64,000 nucleotides of DNA from Climacium dendroides (lineage: Eukaryota; Streptophyta; Bryopsida; Hypnales; Climaciaceae): the NCBI GenBank assembly GCA_950106755.1, contig OX467083.1, positions 33,289,029 to 33,353,028 of the forward strand, written 5' to 3'. Shown piece by piece: positions 45,263 through 58,140 of the stretch (position 1 is its first letter; every line of letters starts with the position of its first letter). The notes below the pieces were generated by a model, which saw only the letters and a list, made by a program, of their open reading frames with translations, had not been told where the DNA came from and did not search any database. The translations under genes and the position numbers were made by a program.

Positions 45263-46923
45263 ATGGATTTCAATTGGTATGGGCAGATCTCCCAAATTCA
45301 TTGTGGTTTGGTATTTTTTTTTTAATCATGTTCTCCTTAAAATTAAAAAGGTCTTGCCCGTCCCCAAAATCAACCACAGGCCTTATTTGGAGAACCTCTT
45401 CCTTCTTTACATTCAGTGGACACTAGAAGAAACAAATGGCAAGGGATCATACAAATGTTCAAGAAAAAAATGTCCAAATGATGATCATTGCAATTTTTCA
45501 CATGTTCCTTCAATCCTCCCTTGTCAGCTCTTTCTGGTTGTGGCAGCCATAGTCAAGTTGCAAACCTCACATTTGTCACTCATTGAAGACATCTGCACAG
45601 GGATATCACCAGCACCATCCTAGTACAAGGGCATTTTCATCATCATCTGAGCCCTCACATGTGGGAACTCTTCTCGTTGGAACATGTGACATCATGTTTG
45701 ATAAAGTGGGAACTTTCAGTGGAATTTGTGCAGTTTCAGTTAAATTAACTTATGTGATTTAATGTAAACTTCAAATCTGAGCCGGACCTACTTTCATATT
45801 CTTGATCCAACAGAAATTGGGCAGTGCCTTTTCGAAAGTGTATGAAGGCTCAAATGTGTGGGTCAATCATGACAGGAAATAGGATGATGGAAATGGGATT
45901 GGAAAGTGACTGAGAGGAGGATGAAATTTGCACCTGCACTCATAAGTGTTTTGTACAACTGAGAATCACATTCAACTCCCAACACAATCAGTTCTTCCAT
46001 TTGAAAATCTGAGGAACATATCTTTGTAGGTGCGCTATTAAATGTGTCGTGTGTCATCTTTATAATGGCATCTTGCAGCTGCACTGAAAGTCAGATTTCT
46101 TACACTGGCAGAAATTCATGAAATTACCACTTTTCCAGAGGTGTACAGAAACTCAAATCTATATCGAGGATTTTCGTTTTTTTAAGAACATTGTGGACTG
46201 GAAGCGATAGTGGATGGAATCCAAGGCTGTGGGAATAATTACATCTGTGCAGACCTAAACTGAAAAGCTATTGGAATCTGGCCTTGAAACATTTTGTAGC
46301 GATTCATTTTGCCCCATCTGTTCACAAATGCTAAGATACTGCACTCACGAATTATTATTCCTGCTTGTTTCTATTACCACTCATATTCATATTCAACCAC
46401 TGAAATCCATGTCTACCATGAAATATTAGTGTATAATTGCTCAAAGAAGAATTTTCTGCAGTTATGGGACTTCTTGGAAAAGGATTCTTTGACCACTGCA
46501 GATCATTTCTTGGAAAACATAATCACAGGATTCATGCATTGTTGCAAAACGTGTACACAATGTCTGGAATTCTGAATCAGCTTGACAGGTAACCCGCGTA
46601 AACAGAAAATATTTACACCTTCCCGAAATTGTCAAATCAGCCAAAAGTCCTTCCAGATTCCACTCACTGGTCAGGCTGCAAAGTTTCGAAGAAGTTTTCC
46701 AGTTCGTTATGAATTCTGAATATGGGGTTTCACACACAGTTTATCAGACGCTATCTGAGGTCTAACTCATCATATTTCCTCGTGGAAGAATTGGTAACTA
46801 TTTTTCTCTTCAATTGTGGAAAAAAGGGAAAAAATAGTTGACAGGTGAGATTCTTGAATCCATGATTGAGCATGGCCTTCTTTTCAATTTAAATGCTCAA
46901 ATCAAGACTCTTTTGCGTGCTCT
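45263..46923. other. Unassigned gene-like region
   Basis: Several frames of 60-170 codons are open (the longest at 45,111-45,623, +) but none shows a known motif, and the longest one reads through a T8 fragment. Composition is between the AT-rich repeats and the islands. It may be intron or decayed low-copy DNA. Confidence 0.35.
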
Positions 46924-47292
46924 TCAATCAAATTGCCTCCATTTCACCCTTTGGAGTTCCACACACCGCTTTTCAATAAACTCTTCAGAGGAAGCTAATC
47001 GATTGGTCCACAGAAATTCCATGAGACCAGACAACAAGAGGTCATTCTCACCGGATCCACAATGCATGAAATCAACTAATGTTCTGACACTCATTCCCAA
47101 CATTTCAAGGAGATTGAAAATCCTCATTAGATCGAGCACCTTACTTTGAGCTTTTTTTACAATCTTTGCACGTGCCAGTGATGCCGGTTCAGCTAGTTGG
47201 ACATCGGCAGCGGAGATGACCATCTCCTGCGCGACACCACCGACACGCGCAACAGCATGAATCCCGATTTGAGCTCCTCGAAATTGAAACAA
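46924..47292 (-). other. Exon-like open frame, unrecognised (122 codons)
   Basis: The minus-strand frame (MFQFRGAQIGIHAVARVGGV..., then KAQSKVLDLMRIFNLLEMLG) has a locally high GC content in its first 45 codons and an alanine/valine-rich protein-like composition. It lies downstream of, and on the same strand as, the L18a-like relic, about 0.3 kb away. No family recognised. It may be part of the same decayed locus or chance. Confidence 0.25.
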
Positions 47293-47604
47293 TTACTGAA
47301 GAGTCAAACACCAACATTAATTCGGTTGATTGGGTTGTCGTTGTGGTGCATAATTATATCCAAATATCCAATGTCATGGCAAAAAATGCTGCTACCAGAA
47401 CGTTCTGAAACTGCAGCCTGGTTAGGGTTTATTAACTTTGACTGGAATGCATGTATTACCGCTACAAAGTCCACACAAAACCAGCAACAAAGTAGGAACT
47501 GCTGGAGACCTTAATGCACTTTGCAATTCAGGTCACATATTCAGAAATGAAGACGGCTATTCCTTTCGTGCTGGACTGAAAGAACTAAACGAGCGATAGG
47601 TAAC

Positions 47605-47933
47605 GCCGCAGTATTCACTATTGCAGCAATAGCACATGCTGCTAGGCCAGGTCACTCTCTTAGACCGCTTTCACGCTTAGTCTTGAACAAACGAGTTGTG
47701 CCATAGTACCCGAACAAGGGAAAGAAGCCCAGCAGAAATGAGAACCATCCAATGCCACACCCACAGCAAGGGAGAGGCCTGTCAACAGCTAGAATGATGA
47801 GAATCTGAACTCGAGATCGATTGTCTTCTTCAGGGCAGTAACACTTCGTAAAGGGCTCCGGCACTTGGTTGCTTTCCTTTCTCCATATCACTCCCAGTGA
47901 GATGCTTTGAGCTGCATGCAAGAAATCGCTCAA
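47605..47933 (-). pseudogene. 60S ribosomal protein L18a-like relic (C-terminal membrane part)
   Basis: On the minus strand the frame ending at 47,652 contains DRPLPCCGCGIGWFSFLLGF followed by FPLFGYYGT and KRESGLRE. The stop TGA is then followed in the same frame by PGLAACAIAAIVNTAAL. Plant L18a-like proteins (a membrane family sharing a name with ribosomal protein L18a) end in R-L-P-C-C-G-x-G-x-G-W-F-L-F, a hydrophobic segment, a Tyr-Arg-Glu-Lys-Pro-Gly turn and a second hydrophobic Ile-Ala-Cys-Thr-Ile-Ala-Ala segment. The order and spacing fit both halves across the stop, so TGA most likely arose from an Arg codon (CGA). An acceptor-like GTTGACAG precedes the homology. The upstream part (47,790-47,933) is not recognisable. 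Conservation on both sides of the stop indicates a pseudogene, unless the stop is removed by splicing. Confidence 0.6.
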
Positions 47934-48111
47934 AATTCGCCACTGGCTTGCACCTTAGTTGCCTTGAGCCTTCACATCCTCTCCTTTCGTGGTGCTCACC
48001 GCCCGATTCAAATCTGCTATCCAGAGGGCGAGTCAGAGAATTGTTTCGACATGACGGTAGAAACTGAATATCATGAAGATGCCAATATGCAATGCTAAAA
48101 CAAGAGACCAA

Positions 48112-49079
48112 TCGCCACTGTCTCTACCCCAAATAAAAAATAATGTGTAATTTCCATATGTCTCTTTCCACATAATCCTTATTATATTCAATCAATCCTC
48201 CGTTTTGTTCCATCAATCCTCAGTCTAGTTCTGAAAAATCTATTCGACAACCTTAGAATGCCACTTACGGGTATTCCTGTTACTACTTGCCGTGTTTCCA
48301 AGTATTAGACATAAGGAATTCATTCTTTGAAATGATGAAACCCTAATTTGCTACGATTGTTTTTAACACGCCTTATTTTCATTCAATACCGGAACTTTCT
48401 AAATTTTTGAACCATGGCTCAGATGCTTCCGCAGTTTGCAGTAGAGACAATGAACTTGGCTTTGGGGACCTAAAGATTTAGGATTGTAGAGAGAGTGTTC
48501 TTCTAAATACTTATATGATGTTTGTTATGATGTTCTCTTCTTTGGGTTTAGGTATTCAACATTTCATTTCCAAAATCTTCATAGGCACTTCGTTTCTTTT
48601 CAACACTTGTACTTGTTGCTTTAGAGATTTAGAGCTATAGAGAGAGTGTCCTTCTAAACACTTATAGGAAGCTTGTTATGATCTTTTCTTCTGCAAATTT
48701 AGGATATTGAATATTTCATTTTGAAGCTTTGAAGTTTTATTTCAAGGTTTCATCATGGAAGAAGACATTGACTTCATTGAAGATGATTCTTGTCAATCCC
48801 TTCTTTTTATTTTTTAGAAAGTGCCAAAGTGGCGATCATTTAAAATATAGTGAAGCATTGTATTTCTTCAATTCATCCATCTTTTGGACCACAAAACACT
48901 TTTCAATTGTATTCATACAATTCTTAATCCAAAGTTGGCACCTTCATCTCTCTCTCTCTATATTTTGAAATGGTGCAATTTGGTCCCATGGTGCTCTAGA
49001 AAAAGGGTTGATTCTTGTTATCCTACTCATTTTAAAGATGCTGAGCAATACATACTAGGAATAGAGACACACTTGAATT
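48112..49079. other. Unassigned stretch with a ~149-bp tandem duplication
   Basis: Two direct units lie at about 48,445-48,590 and 48,591-48,735, sharing TTTAGAGATTTAG-like starts, a GAGAGAGTGT-CTTCTAAA-ACTTATA block and a GAATATTTCATTTTG-like end. They are moderately diverged. No gene seen. Confidence 0.6.
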
Positions 49080-50720
49080 TTCAAAAGGCCATTGTGAACT
49101 TCCAATTCATGACTTGGGACATTTTTACAATTTAAATTAAGTTTTGTATGCAAAAAAATCCCAAAGAGTGTTAAACAATAATAGTTATGCTACATGCTAA
49201 TATAGAATTTGTTTTAAAATAAAGTAGAATATCTAAAATAATTCAAAATCCTACATGTATATAGATTAGAAACTTAAAATTAGTGGAGTTTGCAAATATT
49301 TTGTGTACCATGACCAAACTACTTAAACTTACTGTGCTTGTGACAAATCATGGCTAAAATAGTTCAAGGGAATCCCAGTGAGATCCATAAAGTCAATTCT
49401 TAGAAATAGGTTTTGATTTCTTAGTTGTTTTAAGAAATAGTTAAATCTTCAATTCTTAGCTTGTAGATGACATAAAATAAAGATGAACTAGCAAAAGGCA
49501 TCTATAGAGGAAATATGGTGTTCAAGGATTGAAATCATGCCAGGAATTCAATAACAAAAATCAATTTGCTAAGATTTTCCTTTTGTGTGAAAGATTCTTT
49601 AATCACTAATGATTAAAAGAGATGGTGGAATTTTCTTCTTCTTCTTTAACTATGCATAGTAAAAGTATGAGTATGCACATCTTTTATAGGATTCTATGAG
49701 AGGTTCTACAAAGAGCTCCAAAATTTTCTAACTTTTAGAAGATTCTCTTTCAAGTAATCAACTATTCAAACTTATAATGAAAAATTCTTAGAAATTATCC
49801 AGGTTGTAGTAAAATCTTACTAAAAATTAAAATAGTTTTTTATACTAATAAAGTGCTTTGACAAGTTCAAGGTATTTCAACATCTAGAAGTACCTGAACC
49901 AACAAAATTTTCTAATTTCAACAAATTTGGAGATCTATTGTAGAGTTGACTGATGTTCTGGGAGCATAAGAAATTGGAATGAGGTTGAAGAAGGATTTTT
50001 TGTTACTCCCTTGCACCTTCCAAAGAGCTTAGGCTAATTACTTCCTTCAAAAAGGTAAACTCCAATAGTTGAATTTTTACCTTGTTATTGTTTTAAGTTG
50101 GCAATAGATTTTGATGATTTTTTCATGATAGAAAAAGGAGGGAGAGTTGATGCAATTAATTAGGTACTTTTGAATCTAATAGAACATTCCACTTGTAATT
50201 TGGAGTTTTTTTCAAAAAAAATTTAGACCAACATTAAAAGTAGAAAATCCAAAAGATTACTATAAAAATCTTAATTCTTAAGAGATAGGATTTCCATTAG
50301 GAAATTGAGAGGAAGGGGCACCCTTGGGAAAGTATTTAAGGGTGCCATTCTCCCTTTCAGACCACCCCTTGTTCATGTTTTGTATCTGTTGGGTCTATTT
50401 TAATGGATTTTTTGGTCTCTAAGCCAAAACTTGTCAAATGGTTGTTTTAGAAGCAATTTTTATTATTTCCATTGTTCTTATTTCCAAATCAAGTTTTGAA
50501 AGGTAGTGAAGTCCTTTCAAACTTTGCATTTTCTTGTACCTTATTGGTATTGATTTGTATTAATATTTGCATTTGAAGTTATCATACTAAATTGTACTAA
50601 TCCTAAAGGCTATCTAATACTTGTTATTGTTAGTTTTTGTTAGTTTTGCACACTCTTTTGGTGAAAAATTTCTTGTGAGAATTCCCCTAGTGTTTGTGTA
50701 AGTATTGTTTGTCTAAGTTT
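49080..50720 (+). mobile_element. LTR-like direct repeat, copy 1
   Basis: A diverged direct copy of 52,570-54,250. Shared blocks in order include TATGCAAAAAAATCC, GTTATGCTACATGC, GGTAGTAAAATCTTACTAAA against GCGGTAAAATCTCACTAAA, TTACTCCCTTGCACCTTCCA, and a promoter-like GAAAGTATTTAAGGGTGCCA. The TATA-like element precedes about 300 bases of T-rich leader, as in an LTR. The exact ends (TG...CA) could not be fixed. Confidence 0.5.
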
Positions 50721-52569
50721 ATGTAAGTATGTTTATGTGATATTTACATGTTTGTACTAACAATCATTTCTAGTGCTATGTATATATGGTGGAGCTTTGA
50801 CTTCCCTAATATCAAAGTCCTTAAGTTTTATTAGAATTCCATTTACATTGAAGCTTTGCATTAGGAATTGTAAATCATTCTTTTCCATAGTTGTTGGTAT
50901 TGGGTCCTTTAAATTAAGCCAAATGATTTGTGATTTAAATATCAAATTAATTTACATTACTAAGTTAATTTACAATACCAAGTTAGTTTACAAATACCAA
51001 AAATTAGATACAAGAGAATTATAATTCACAAACATTTTGTAGCCATTATCTTAAAAAGTTGAATCTTTGATGACCTCATCTACTATAAGAGATGTAGGTG
51101 TTTCAAGGAAGAAAGATAAATAAGGAATTGTTGAAATTCTTTTTTCAAAGTTGGAAGGTCGTGTTCAATAGAAGAAATCAATAATGTGAAGTAGAGACTA
51201 TTTATTGGCTAAGGAAACTTTGGAAAACACCTCATTTTGGGTCACTACTATTGGCTGGTTTCTTTAGATATTCTCTAAGTGGTAAAAACGGAAAGAGTTT
51301 GCATTGTAGGTCAAAGTCATAATTGATTTTTGAAAAAAATTAGCTAAAGAGTCCATCTTTTTCTTGAAGGGGAGGCTACAACACTAGGGTTTGTTTTAGA
51401 GATGGTTCTGTGTTGTTGCAGGATTATTAGGAGGTCAAGCTCAAGGCCTTCAAAATTCATTTTGTTTCTCTTTTATTTCATAGCACAATCATCCTTAGCG
51501 ACCATAGTGGCCATTGCAATAAAGGCATTTGAATTGTCAATTCTATTTGAATGGAGGCATAAGCTTCCACTCATGTGTCATAAGTCTTGGCAAAAACATC
51601 ATAGTTTTGTTGAAAATGATACCAATGGTGTTTAAGAAGATGCCTAGGTTTGTGAAGTTTTTATTTTGCAATTGTTATTACTGATTTTTATGTTGATTAC
51701 AAGTTGCCGCATCCTCAAGAATGTCAATGTATGTGAATTATGATGCCTTGTTTTCCTATTACAAGAAAAGTGAAATGCTTTTGTAAGTAGTCGTATGATT
51801 TCCTTTAATCTTAATTGACCTCATTGTTAGAGATTTGTTCCAATTTGCTTCATGGACTTTGCTTTGGTAACCTGTGCTTTATGATTGTCTGTTATGTTTT
51901 ATAAAATTTGCTTGTTTGTGTTTGGAGAATAGAGAGTGATGGCATTATATGTTGCCTCACATCACAAAAATACTTCCAATGATCTGCAATTCATGTTTGA
52001 TGCACCAACGCACCACTTTTTCATGTTACTAGGTGAGTTGATTTGGTTTTGTGCAAGTATTTTTTTCCTTAATTTAATATTAGTATGACTTATTCTGCCT
52101 AACCTATTTTTGTTTATGAAGCCCAAGTCTTTTGTATAAATAGATTCTAATATTTCTTGATAAGCTCTTGAGAACACTTTTTTTATTTGTTTACTTAATC
52201 ATGATGGATGGGGCTTGTTGACAATACACAAAATAGAATGCTCAATATTCTCTATGTTCTTCAAGAATTTATTAGTTTACTTGTGGATAATGTACTTTTG
52301 TAATTTATTTAATTCTTTCTTTTGTTGTAGTCATATGAAATAGCTATTTGGGGGTTGAGGAATTGTTGTTCATGGCTAATATGTGGATAATGGTGACTAT
52401 GATTTCTTACCTTTATTATATGTTTGTGTTCAACAAGAGGTATATAATTTTGTGATTACTATGTATTTTGTGCACGTATATTTGGAGGGTGGAATTTCTA
52501 AACAATCAATCTTGAAGAGTTTAAGTGAAGGGAGTGTATCCAATGGAGATATGATACCTTGGACCATCT
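50721..52569. other. Region between the two LTR-like repeats
   Basis: About 1.8 kb without any gag or pol motif. If the two repeats are LTRs of one element, this would be a noncoding internal region, as in LARD elements. A purine-rich tract AGAAAAAGGAGGGAG at about 50,131 lies inside copy 1, not here, so no polypurine tract supports the pairing. Confidence 0.35.
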
Positions 52570-54250
52570 CATAGTAATTTCAAAATGCAGAGTTTCCTAG
52601 CCTATAGGGTTGTATGAGCTCCCAATTCATCACTTTGAACTCATAGTCTTATTTTTTCCTAAATTTGCAATTTAAGTTATAGTTATATGCAAAAAATCCT
52701 AAAAAAAGTGTAAAACCAAAATAGGTATGTTACATGCCAATGTGACATTTGGTTCTAAATAGACTTTTATCCATAGAAAAATCCTAAAATCTACTTGTAA
52801 ATAGGTTAGAATTAGGGAAGTAGTAGAGATTAATAGGTTTGAAGGTTCTTATCCAAGATAACCTAAAATCATCATGCATGTGACCATATTTGGCTAAATT
52901 GGTTTGAAGAGAATTCAAGGCAGTCCCCCAATAGATTCCCCAAGATAGGTTTCAGTTTTTCCATCTCATTGACGAAATAGTAGAAATCCCAATTGTTAGC
53001 ATGTAGATGTCACTTTTGTAGGATGGGCCGACAAAGGATTCTATGGCCACTGGATTGTGATTTTGTGTCGGAAACATACCAAGAAGTCAAAAGCAAAGTC
53101 CATTCGACAAGATTCCTTCGTATGCAAAAGATTTCCTAACTGTCGGTAATTCAATGAAGGTGAATTTTGCCTTCCATATCAAAACATGCAAGTTGGAGGA
53201 ATGAACTTGCAAATCTCTTGGGGAAATCCATGATAGGTTCCCTCAAAAGTTTTGGAATTTTCTGGATTGAAAAGATATCCTCGGAGATACCCCTTCCGGA
53301 CGGTCAACCATCTAAAACTATGATGGGAACTTTATGGAAATTACCCGGGTTGCGGTAAAATCTCACTAAAAATCAAACTAGCTTGTTTTATGTTAATAAT
53401 ATGCTCCAACAAGTTTCACGACATTCCGTTAGCGACAAGTACTTGAACCGGCCAGATGCCTTGAGAATTAATCACATGGCGGGGTCCCATGGCATTGACT
53501 GGCATTTCAGGGGCATATGGTGACGAAATGAAGTCAACAAAGGATCTTTCTTTACTCCCTCGCACCTACCAAAGACCCTAGGCTAATTACTTTTCTCAAA
53601 ATAGGAGACCACCAAGAGTTAAATAATTACCTCAACTTGGTTTTTAATCTAGGATAGCCTACAATGGGTTTTTGGTCCCAATATGGGGGATAGAAGGAGT
53701 TGGACTAAAAACAGCGATCTAGAGCCAACGATGCAATCCATTTGGTAATTGGAGTTGATCTTTAAAAGTTAGGATGTTGGTCTAGTATAGATGATAGATA
53801 GTCAATTTTAGAGATCAGGATGAAAATCTTGGAAGATGAGGATGAAAATCCAAATCGATAAGGTTATTAGTAGGCATTTAGGGGGGGAGGGGATCCTTGG
53901 AAACCTATATAAGGGCCCCATTTCCCTCTCTAAAATCACCTCCATACTTGTTTTGGGTTTGTGGGTCCAAGTTACATTGGAAATTTTGGTATTTGAAGCT
54001 AAAAACTTTTATAGTATTTTTGGAGCACTTTTGGCTTCATTGTTGTTGAAATTCAAGCTTTGAAGGTCTTTTGGGGGTTTGTCTATTATGTTTCTATAGA
54101 TATCTTTGGTTCTTTGGTATAACTTGTGTACTAACTTCCAAAGTTGGAAGAAGTTGTGGGTCCTTGTGAACTAACTTGTGAGTCTTAAAAGTCCTCTTGG
54201 TGTCTTGTACTAATTCTAGAGTCACCCCCCACCATACTTTGGCAATGCCG
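52570..54250 (+). mobile_element. LTR-like direct repeat, copy 2
   Basis: Colinear with 49,080-50,720 (see that entry), with a better promoter-like word CCTATATAAGGGCCCC at about 53,902. It is richer in GC and CpG than copy 1, so it is the younger or less deaminated copy. Boundaries are approximate. Confidence 0.5.
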
Positions 54251-55589
54251 CTTTGGGGGGCCTTTAGTGTGTGACTTGTATTACCACATTGTGCTAATTT
54301 TTTTAAGTGTGCTTGTTAACTTCTTTTGAAGTTTCCCTATTGAGTGGACCCTCTTCTGGGACGGCGAAGCTTTGAACTTGTGACTAAGTCAAAGTCCTGC
54401 AGTGTGTGTTAAAAGGTCTCAACGGTAGAGCTATAGACCCCTTGGAGTGCCACAAAGTCCTAAAGTTGGTGTTAAATCCAACTTGACAACAAAGCTTTGA
54501 ACCTCCATGGTACTTAGTTCCAAAGTATAGTTTCCAAGATCTACTTGGTAAAGTCCAAAGTTTAGCTTTCAAAATTATTAACAGGTTGACATGTGTAGGC
54601 ACGACCTAACAATGTGATTTTCAATCTAGCACCTATTTGAGTGATGTATTAGCAAATCTAGCCATCATCTAGCCAAATTAGTTAGTAGTTACATCAATTC
54701 ATTTTTTGTTTTAAAAAAAAAAAACTCAAAGAAAAACTGTACTCTGGGGTAGATCCATAGTCGAGGTGGTTCGCAACTAGGGTTGGATTCTGCAGCTAGG
54801 GGGTTGAGTTCCACCAAAGATTGGGTTCTGCAACTAGAGGTTGGGGTTCCGCCAAGGGTTGGGTCCAACAGTTTGGAATTGGGTCCTAATGAAACTAGGA
54901 ACTAGGGTTAGATAGAGAAAGAAGGGGAAAAAGAACTAACGATTTTGCATGCCATGCCCCAAATACAAATACTACCTTCACACCAACAACCTATAACCTA
55001 CAAGCAATGAAGGAAAACTAGATAAGAAGGAGGTGAAGTAGAATATAAGGAGGAGAGAGAAGATAAATAGTGCTGTAGCCTTAAGTTTAGGAGGACTAGG
55101 AAGGAAATCTAGAGAATTCCTCGTGATTGTTAGAAAGGATTAGGATGACACAAAAGTGGATTGTGTAAGAAGGGAAGGTACACCATTAAGTCTCTTGGAG
55201 TTTGAATCTATAGTTGTAAGACCACCATAAATACATTTAGTGGAATAGTACTAGTGTAGAAAAAGGGAGAAGAAAGAAAAGAAAGGGGGAAGAAGGAAGG
55301 TAGAAGGTTAGATTCAAAAAAGTTTATTGATTAGGAAGAGGGATTTTTTGAAGAATATTACACTTGAGATTTGGTTTTGATTTGATTGCATTAGGTTAGG
55401 TTGAGTAGTGTCATGATATACATATGTACATACTATAAAAATGCATATTATATATTATACGTGTAGCTTCAAGGTGATGCCTTTTCGTGAGGATGTAAAT
55501 CATTTGTATAAAAAGGAAGATCCACATGAGAGTTGCATCGAGTTGCAATATTGTTGTTTGTTTTACACTTTAGATTTAGAATGTTGAAC
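54251..55589. other. Unassigned stretch with short GGGTT-rich tandem units
   Basis: At 54,774-54,885 about three imperfect units of 38-57 bases repeat TCTGCAACTAG-GGTTG-GTTCC-CCAA. The rest is AT- and purine-rich with no gene visible. Confidence 0.45.
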
Positions 55590-56040
55590 TGGAGGGTTTT
55601 TTTTAAGTCTTAAGATGAAGAGCCTCAACTGGAGGTTGAATTTGAGCTTTCATTGTTGCAATTGTCAAATGAGCCAGTTTTGCCATGGGATCTTGCATTG
55701 CCATTTGAGCATTCACGAGATGAAGCTGGGCCTTTTCGACCGCCGAAGTAGCCTTGTATAGAGCAACGGTGGCATAGAAACCTTCAACGGGATGTTTGTG
55801 AGTTGGTAATTTTGTTGCAAGTTGGATGTATTGAATCCAATAGTCGTGAAGTAGCGTTTCAAGGATGTTTTGAGGGTTTAAACGATGATCAATACTATTA
55901 TATGGTCATGCCAATTAAGGGAAGTTGCGGTCATCAACGATGGTTAGAAGGGCCAATCAATCCCTCAACAAAGGCGAATCGTGTCGAATATGTCGCTGCA
56001 ACTGTCAAATGCATTCTCAAGTTTTTGCAGATGGAGTGAA
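55590..56040. pseudogene. Coding-like relic, strand uncertain
   Basis: The plus strand is open from about 55,612 to 56,039 except for one TAG, reading DEEPQLEVEFELSLLQLSNE early and SREVAFQGCFEGLNDD near 55,850. The minus strand is also partly open and more protein-like over 55,608-55,860 (HPVEGFYATVALYKATSAVE, then KAQLHLVNAQMAMQDPMAKL). Both strands are richer in GC than the surroundings. The family is unknown; a transposon gag-like coiled coil on the minus strand is one possibility. Confidence 0.3.
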
Positions 56041-57479
56041 GATTGTCTTGAAACTCTAGTTTTTTTATCTCTAATGAGTATTGGTTTGATGTTAGTACTT
56101 ATATCGATATTTGAAGTATTTTATAGAAATTATTTTGTATGGTTATAGTTGTGAAAGGAAAGGATGGAAGTAGTTTACTTTCTAAGTGGATTTTGAAGTG
56201 ATTTTCCTTCTAAGTTAAAACAAAGAAATAATTGTGGGGCCAAATGCGAAGGTCAATAATTGTAAATTAGCTTTAGGAGTAAGTTCAGGGCTGATGTCTA
56301 CTTGCTTATGTGATGGAGAGTTGTTGATACGGTAAAAAAAAAGGTGGATACTATTCATTTTCTCTCTCATTGTAGTTTTGAAAAAACCTGAATGTTTAGA
56401 GGCTCATTGTGAGTTGTGTACACAGAATATTGCAATGAAAATTAGAGGAATTGTTTATTATGGCGTCTTGTTTTTAAATTGATCTCATTTTCTTGATTTG
56501 GAATTAGCATTCAAAAGTTATGCTTGTTTGAGTGGAGGAAGGTCTACTGCCTCATATGAAGAGGGGCTGAGACTTCAACCGATCATAAAAGACGAATAAG
56601 TCTCTTTTTTGCAATGAAACTTTGAGAGAGTGTAGCAAATGTTTTTATCTTTTTATGAAGATATCATTCATTTAATTTGAAGTTTGTATGAATGAGTTGT
56701 GAGTGGTGAAGCAAAGAGAGGTCTGTTGCCTTTCTTTTCTCAAGGCCGAAACGTTGGATGACCATAGATATTGTACAAAGTGTTTAAATGAGTTGAAATT
56801 TGGAGGAGAAGTAGAAGATTGTATTAGCTTTCCAAAGAGATATTACTCATTTCATTTGGAATTGTGAAGTTTTTGTAGCATCAAATCAAAGTTTAACAAA
56901 AAAGATGAGGTTTTGAGGAGACTTTGAAGACTTATGTGTTGTGGCTTGTAGTTTGTCTTTTCTTGTAAACTTTGTTGTTGTGGGCGGCATGGGTGAAACC
57001 ATTGCTTAGCCTCGTTTTGTGTTGTAGAAACAACAAAGTGGAATTGATCACCCACATGATCGTACTTTTTTGTTGTTCCCATTAGTGAAGTATGTTTGCC
57101 GGTCACCATGGGTTTAAAATTTAGAAGCCAATCTTTTGGATGGTTTCAGCTCGTGGTTTGGCCGTCCCATTTTACCTGTTCGAGGCCCGTGGTTTTTTAT
57201 CACCTACTTAAACCCTAACCCTTTAAAGCCACCAACAGGATAGACCAATGGGAAGCACTTAGAAGACTTGAAGATTTGAAGACAAGAAGACTAGAAGATT
57301 TGTAGATTTAAGAAAGTTTTCAAACAACTTTCTCCAATTGCAGCCAAAATCTTCATGATTTCCCGAGGCAAAGTGCTCTCAACACGATAGTAATAGTAGG
57401 TAGGATAGATGAAGGTTAGCCAATTTCATCCAAAAGGGGCAATGGATAGAAATTAGTAGTGGGAATTTAGGAGTAGAAA
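56041..57479. other. Unassigned stretch
   Basis: No gene, terminal repeat or tandem array that I can support. Confidence 0.4.
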
Positions 57480-58140
57480 CTAAGAATTAATTTAGAAAGA
57501 ATAAATTAAAAAATTAAAAATTGGAGTAAAAATTTAGAAATTACAATTTAGAATAAATCTTGGAAGTGAAGTTAAAATTTAGAGTTAGAATTTAAAGTAG
57601 AAATTTGGAGTTAAACTGTAGAAATAAAAATTAAAGCCAAACTTCTAGAGAGTAGGATTTAGGGGTTTCAATTTCAGAAGTTAAAAGTTTAGGAGTTAAA
57701 TTTAGGATAATCTTTAGGAGTTAAATTTAAAAGTAAATTTTAGAAGTCAAAATTTAGAGATTTAATTTTAAAAAGTTCAACCCTAGAGTTAATTTAAAAG
57801 GTAAAAATTAGAATTAGATTTAGAGGTTAAACTTTGGGTTAGATTTTTAGGAGTTAAAAATTAGAGTTAACTTTGAAAAACAAACCTAGGAGTTAAATAA
57901 TAAAATTAAAATTGTAGATTCAAAGCAAAAGAGTAGGAGTTAGAATTTTAAAGTTAATTTTAGAAGTTAAAATTTGGTAGTAAGTTAGAAGATAGAACTG
58001 GAAATTGAATTAGAAGGAATTAGAGTCAGTTTAGGAATAAAATCCCAAGATTAAATTGGAAATAACAATCCAAAGTTAAGTCTAGAGGTTAAAACCTAGA
58101 ATTAAATTGGAAGGCTAAAAGATAGAGGGTAGTTTCAGGG
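57480..58140 (+). repeat. Purine-rich degenerate low-complexity tract
   Basis: About 650 bases composed of variants of TTTAGGAGTTAAA and AAATTTAGAGTTAGA at irregular spacing of roughly 15-35 bases, with very few C on the plus strand. This looks like an old tandem array that has drifted. Confidence 0.7.

Noticed and set aside
45111..45623. 170-codon open frame as a gene
   Set aside because: It reads through the T8 fragment at 45,209-45,262, shows no motif, and has background composition.
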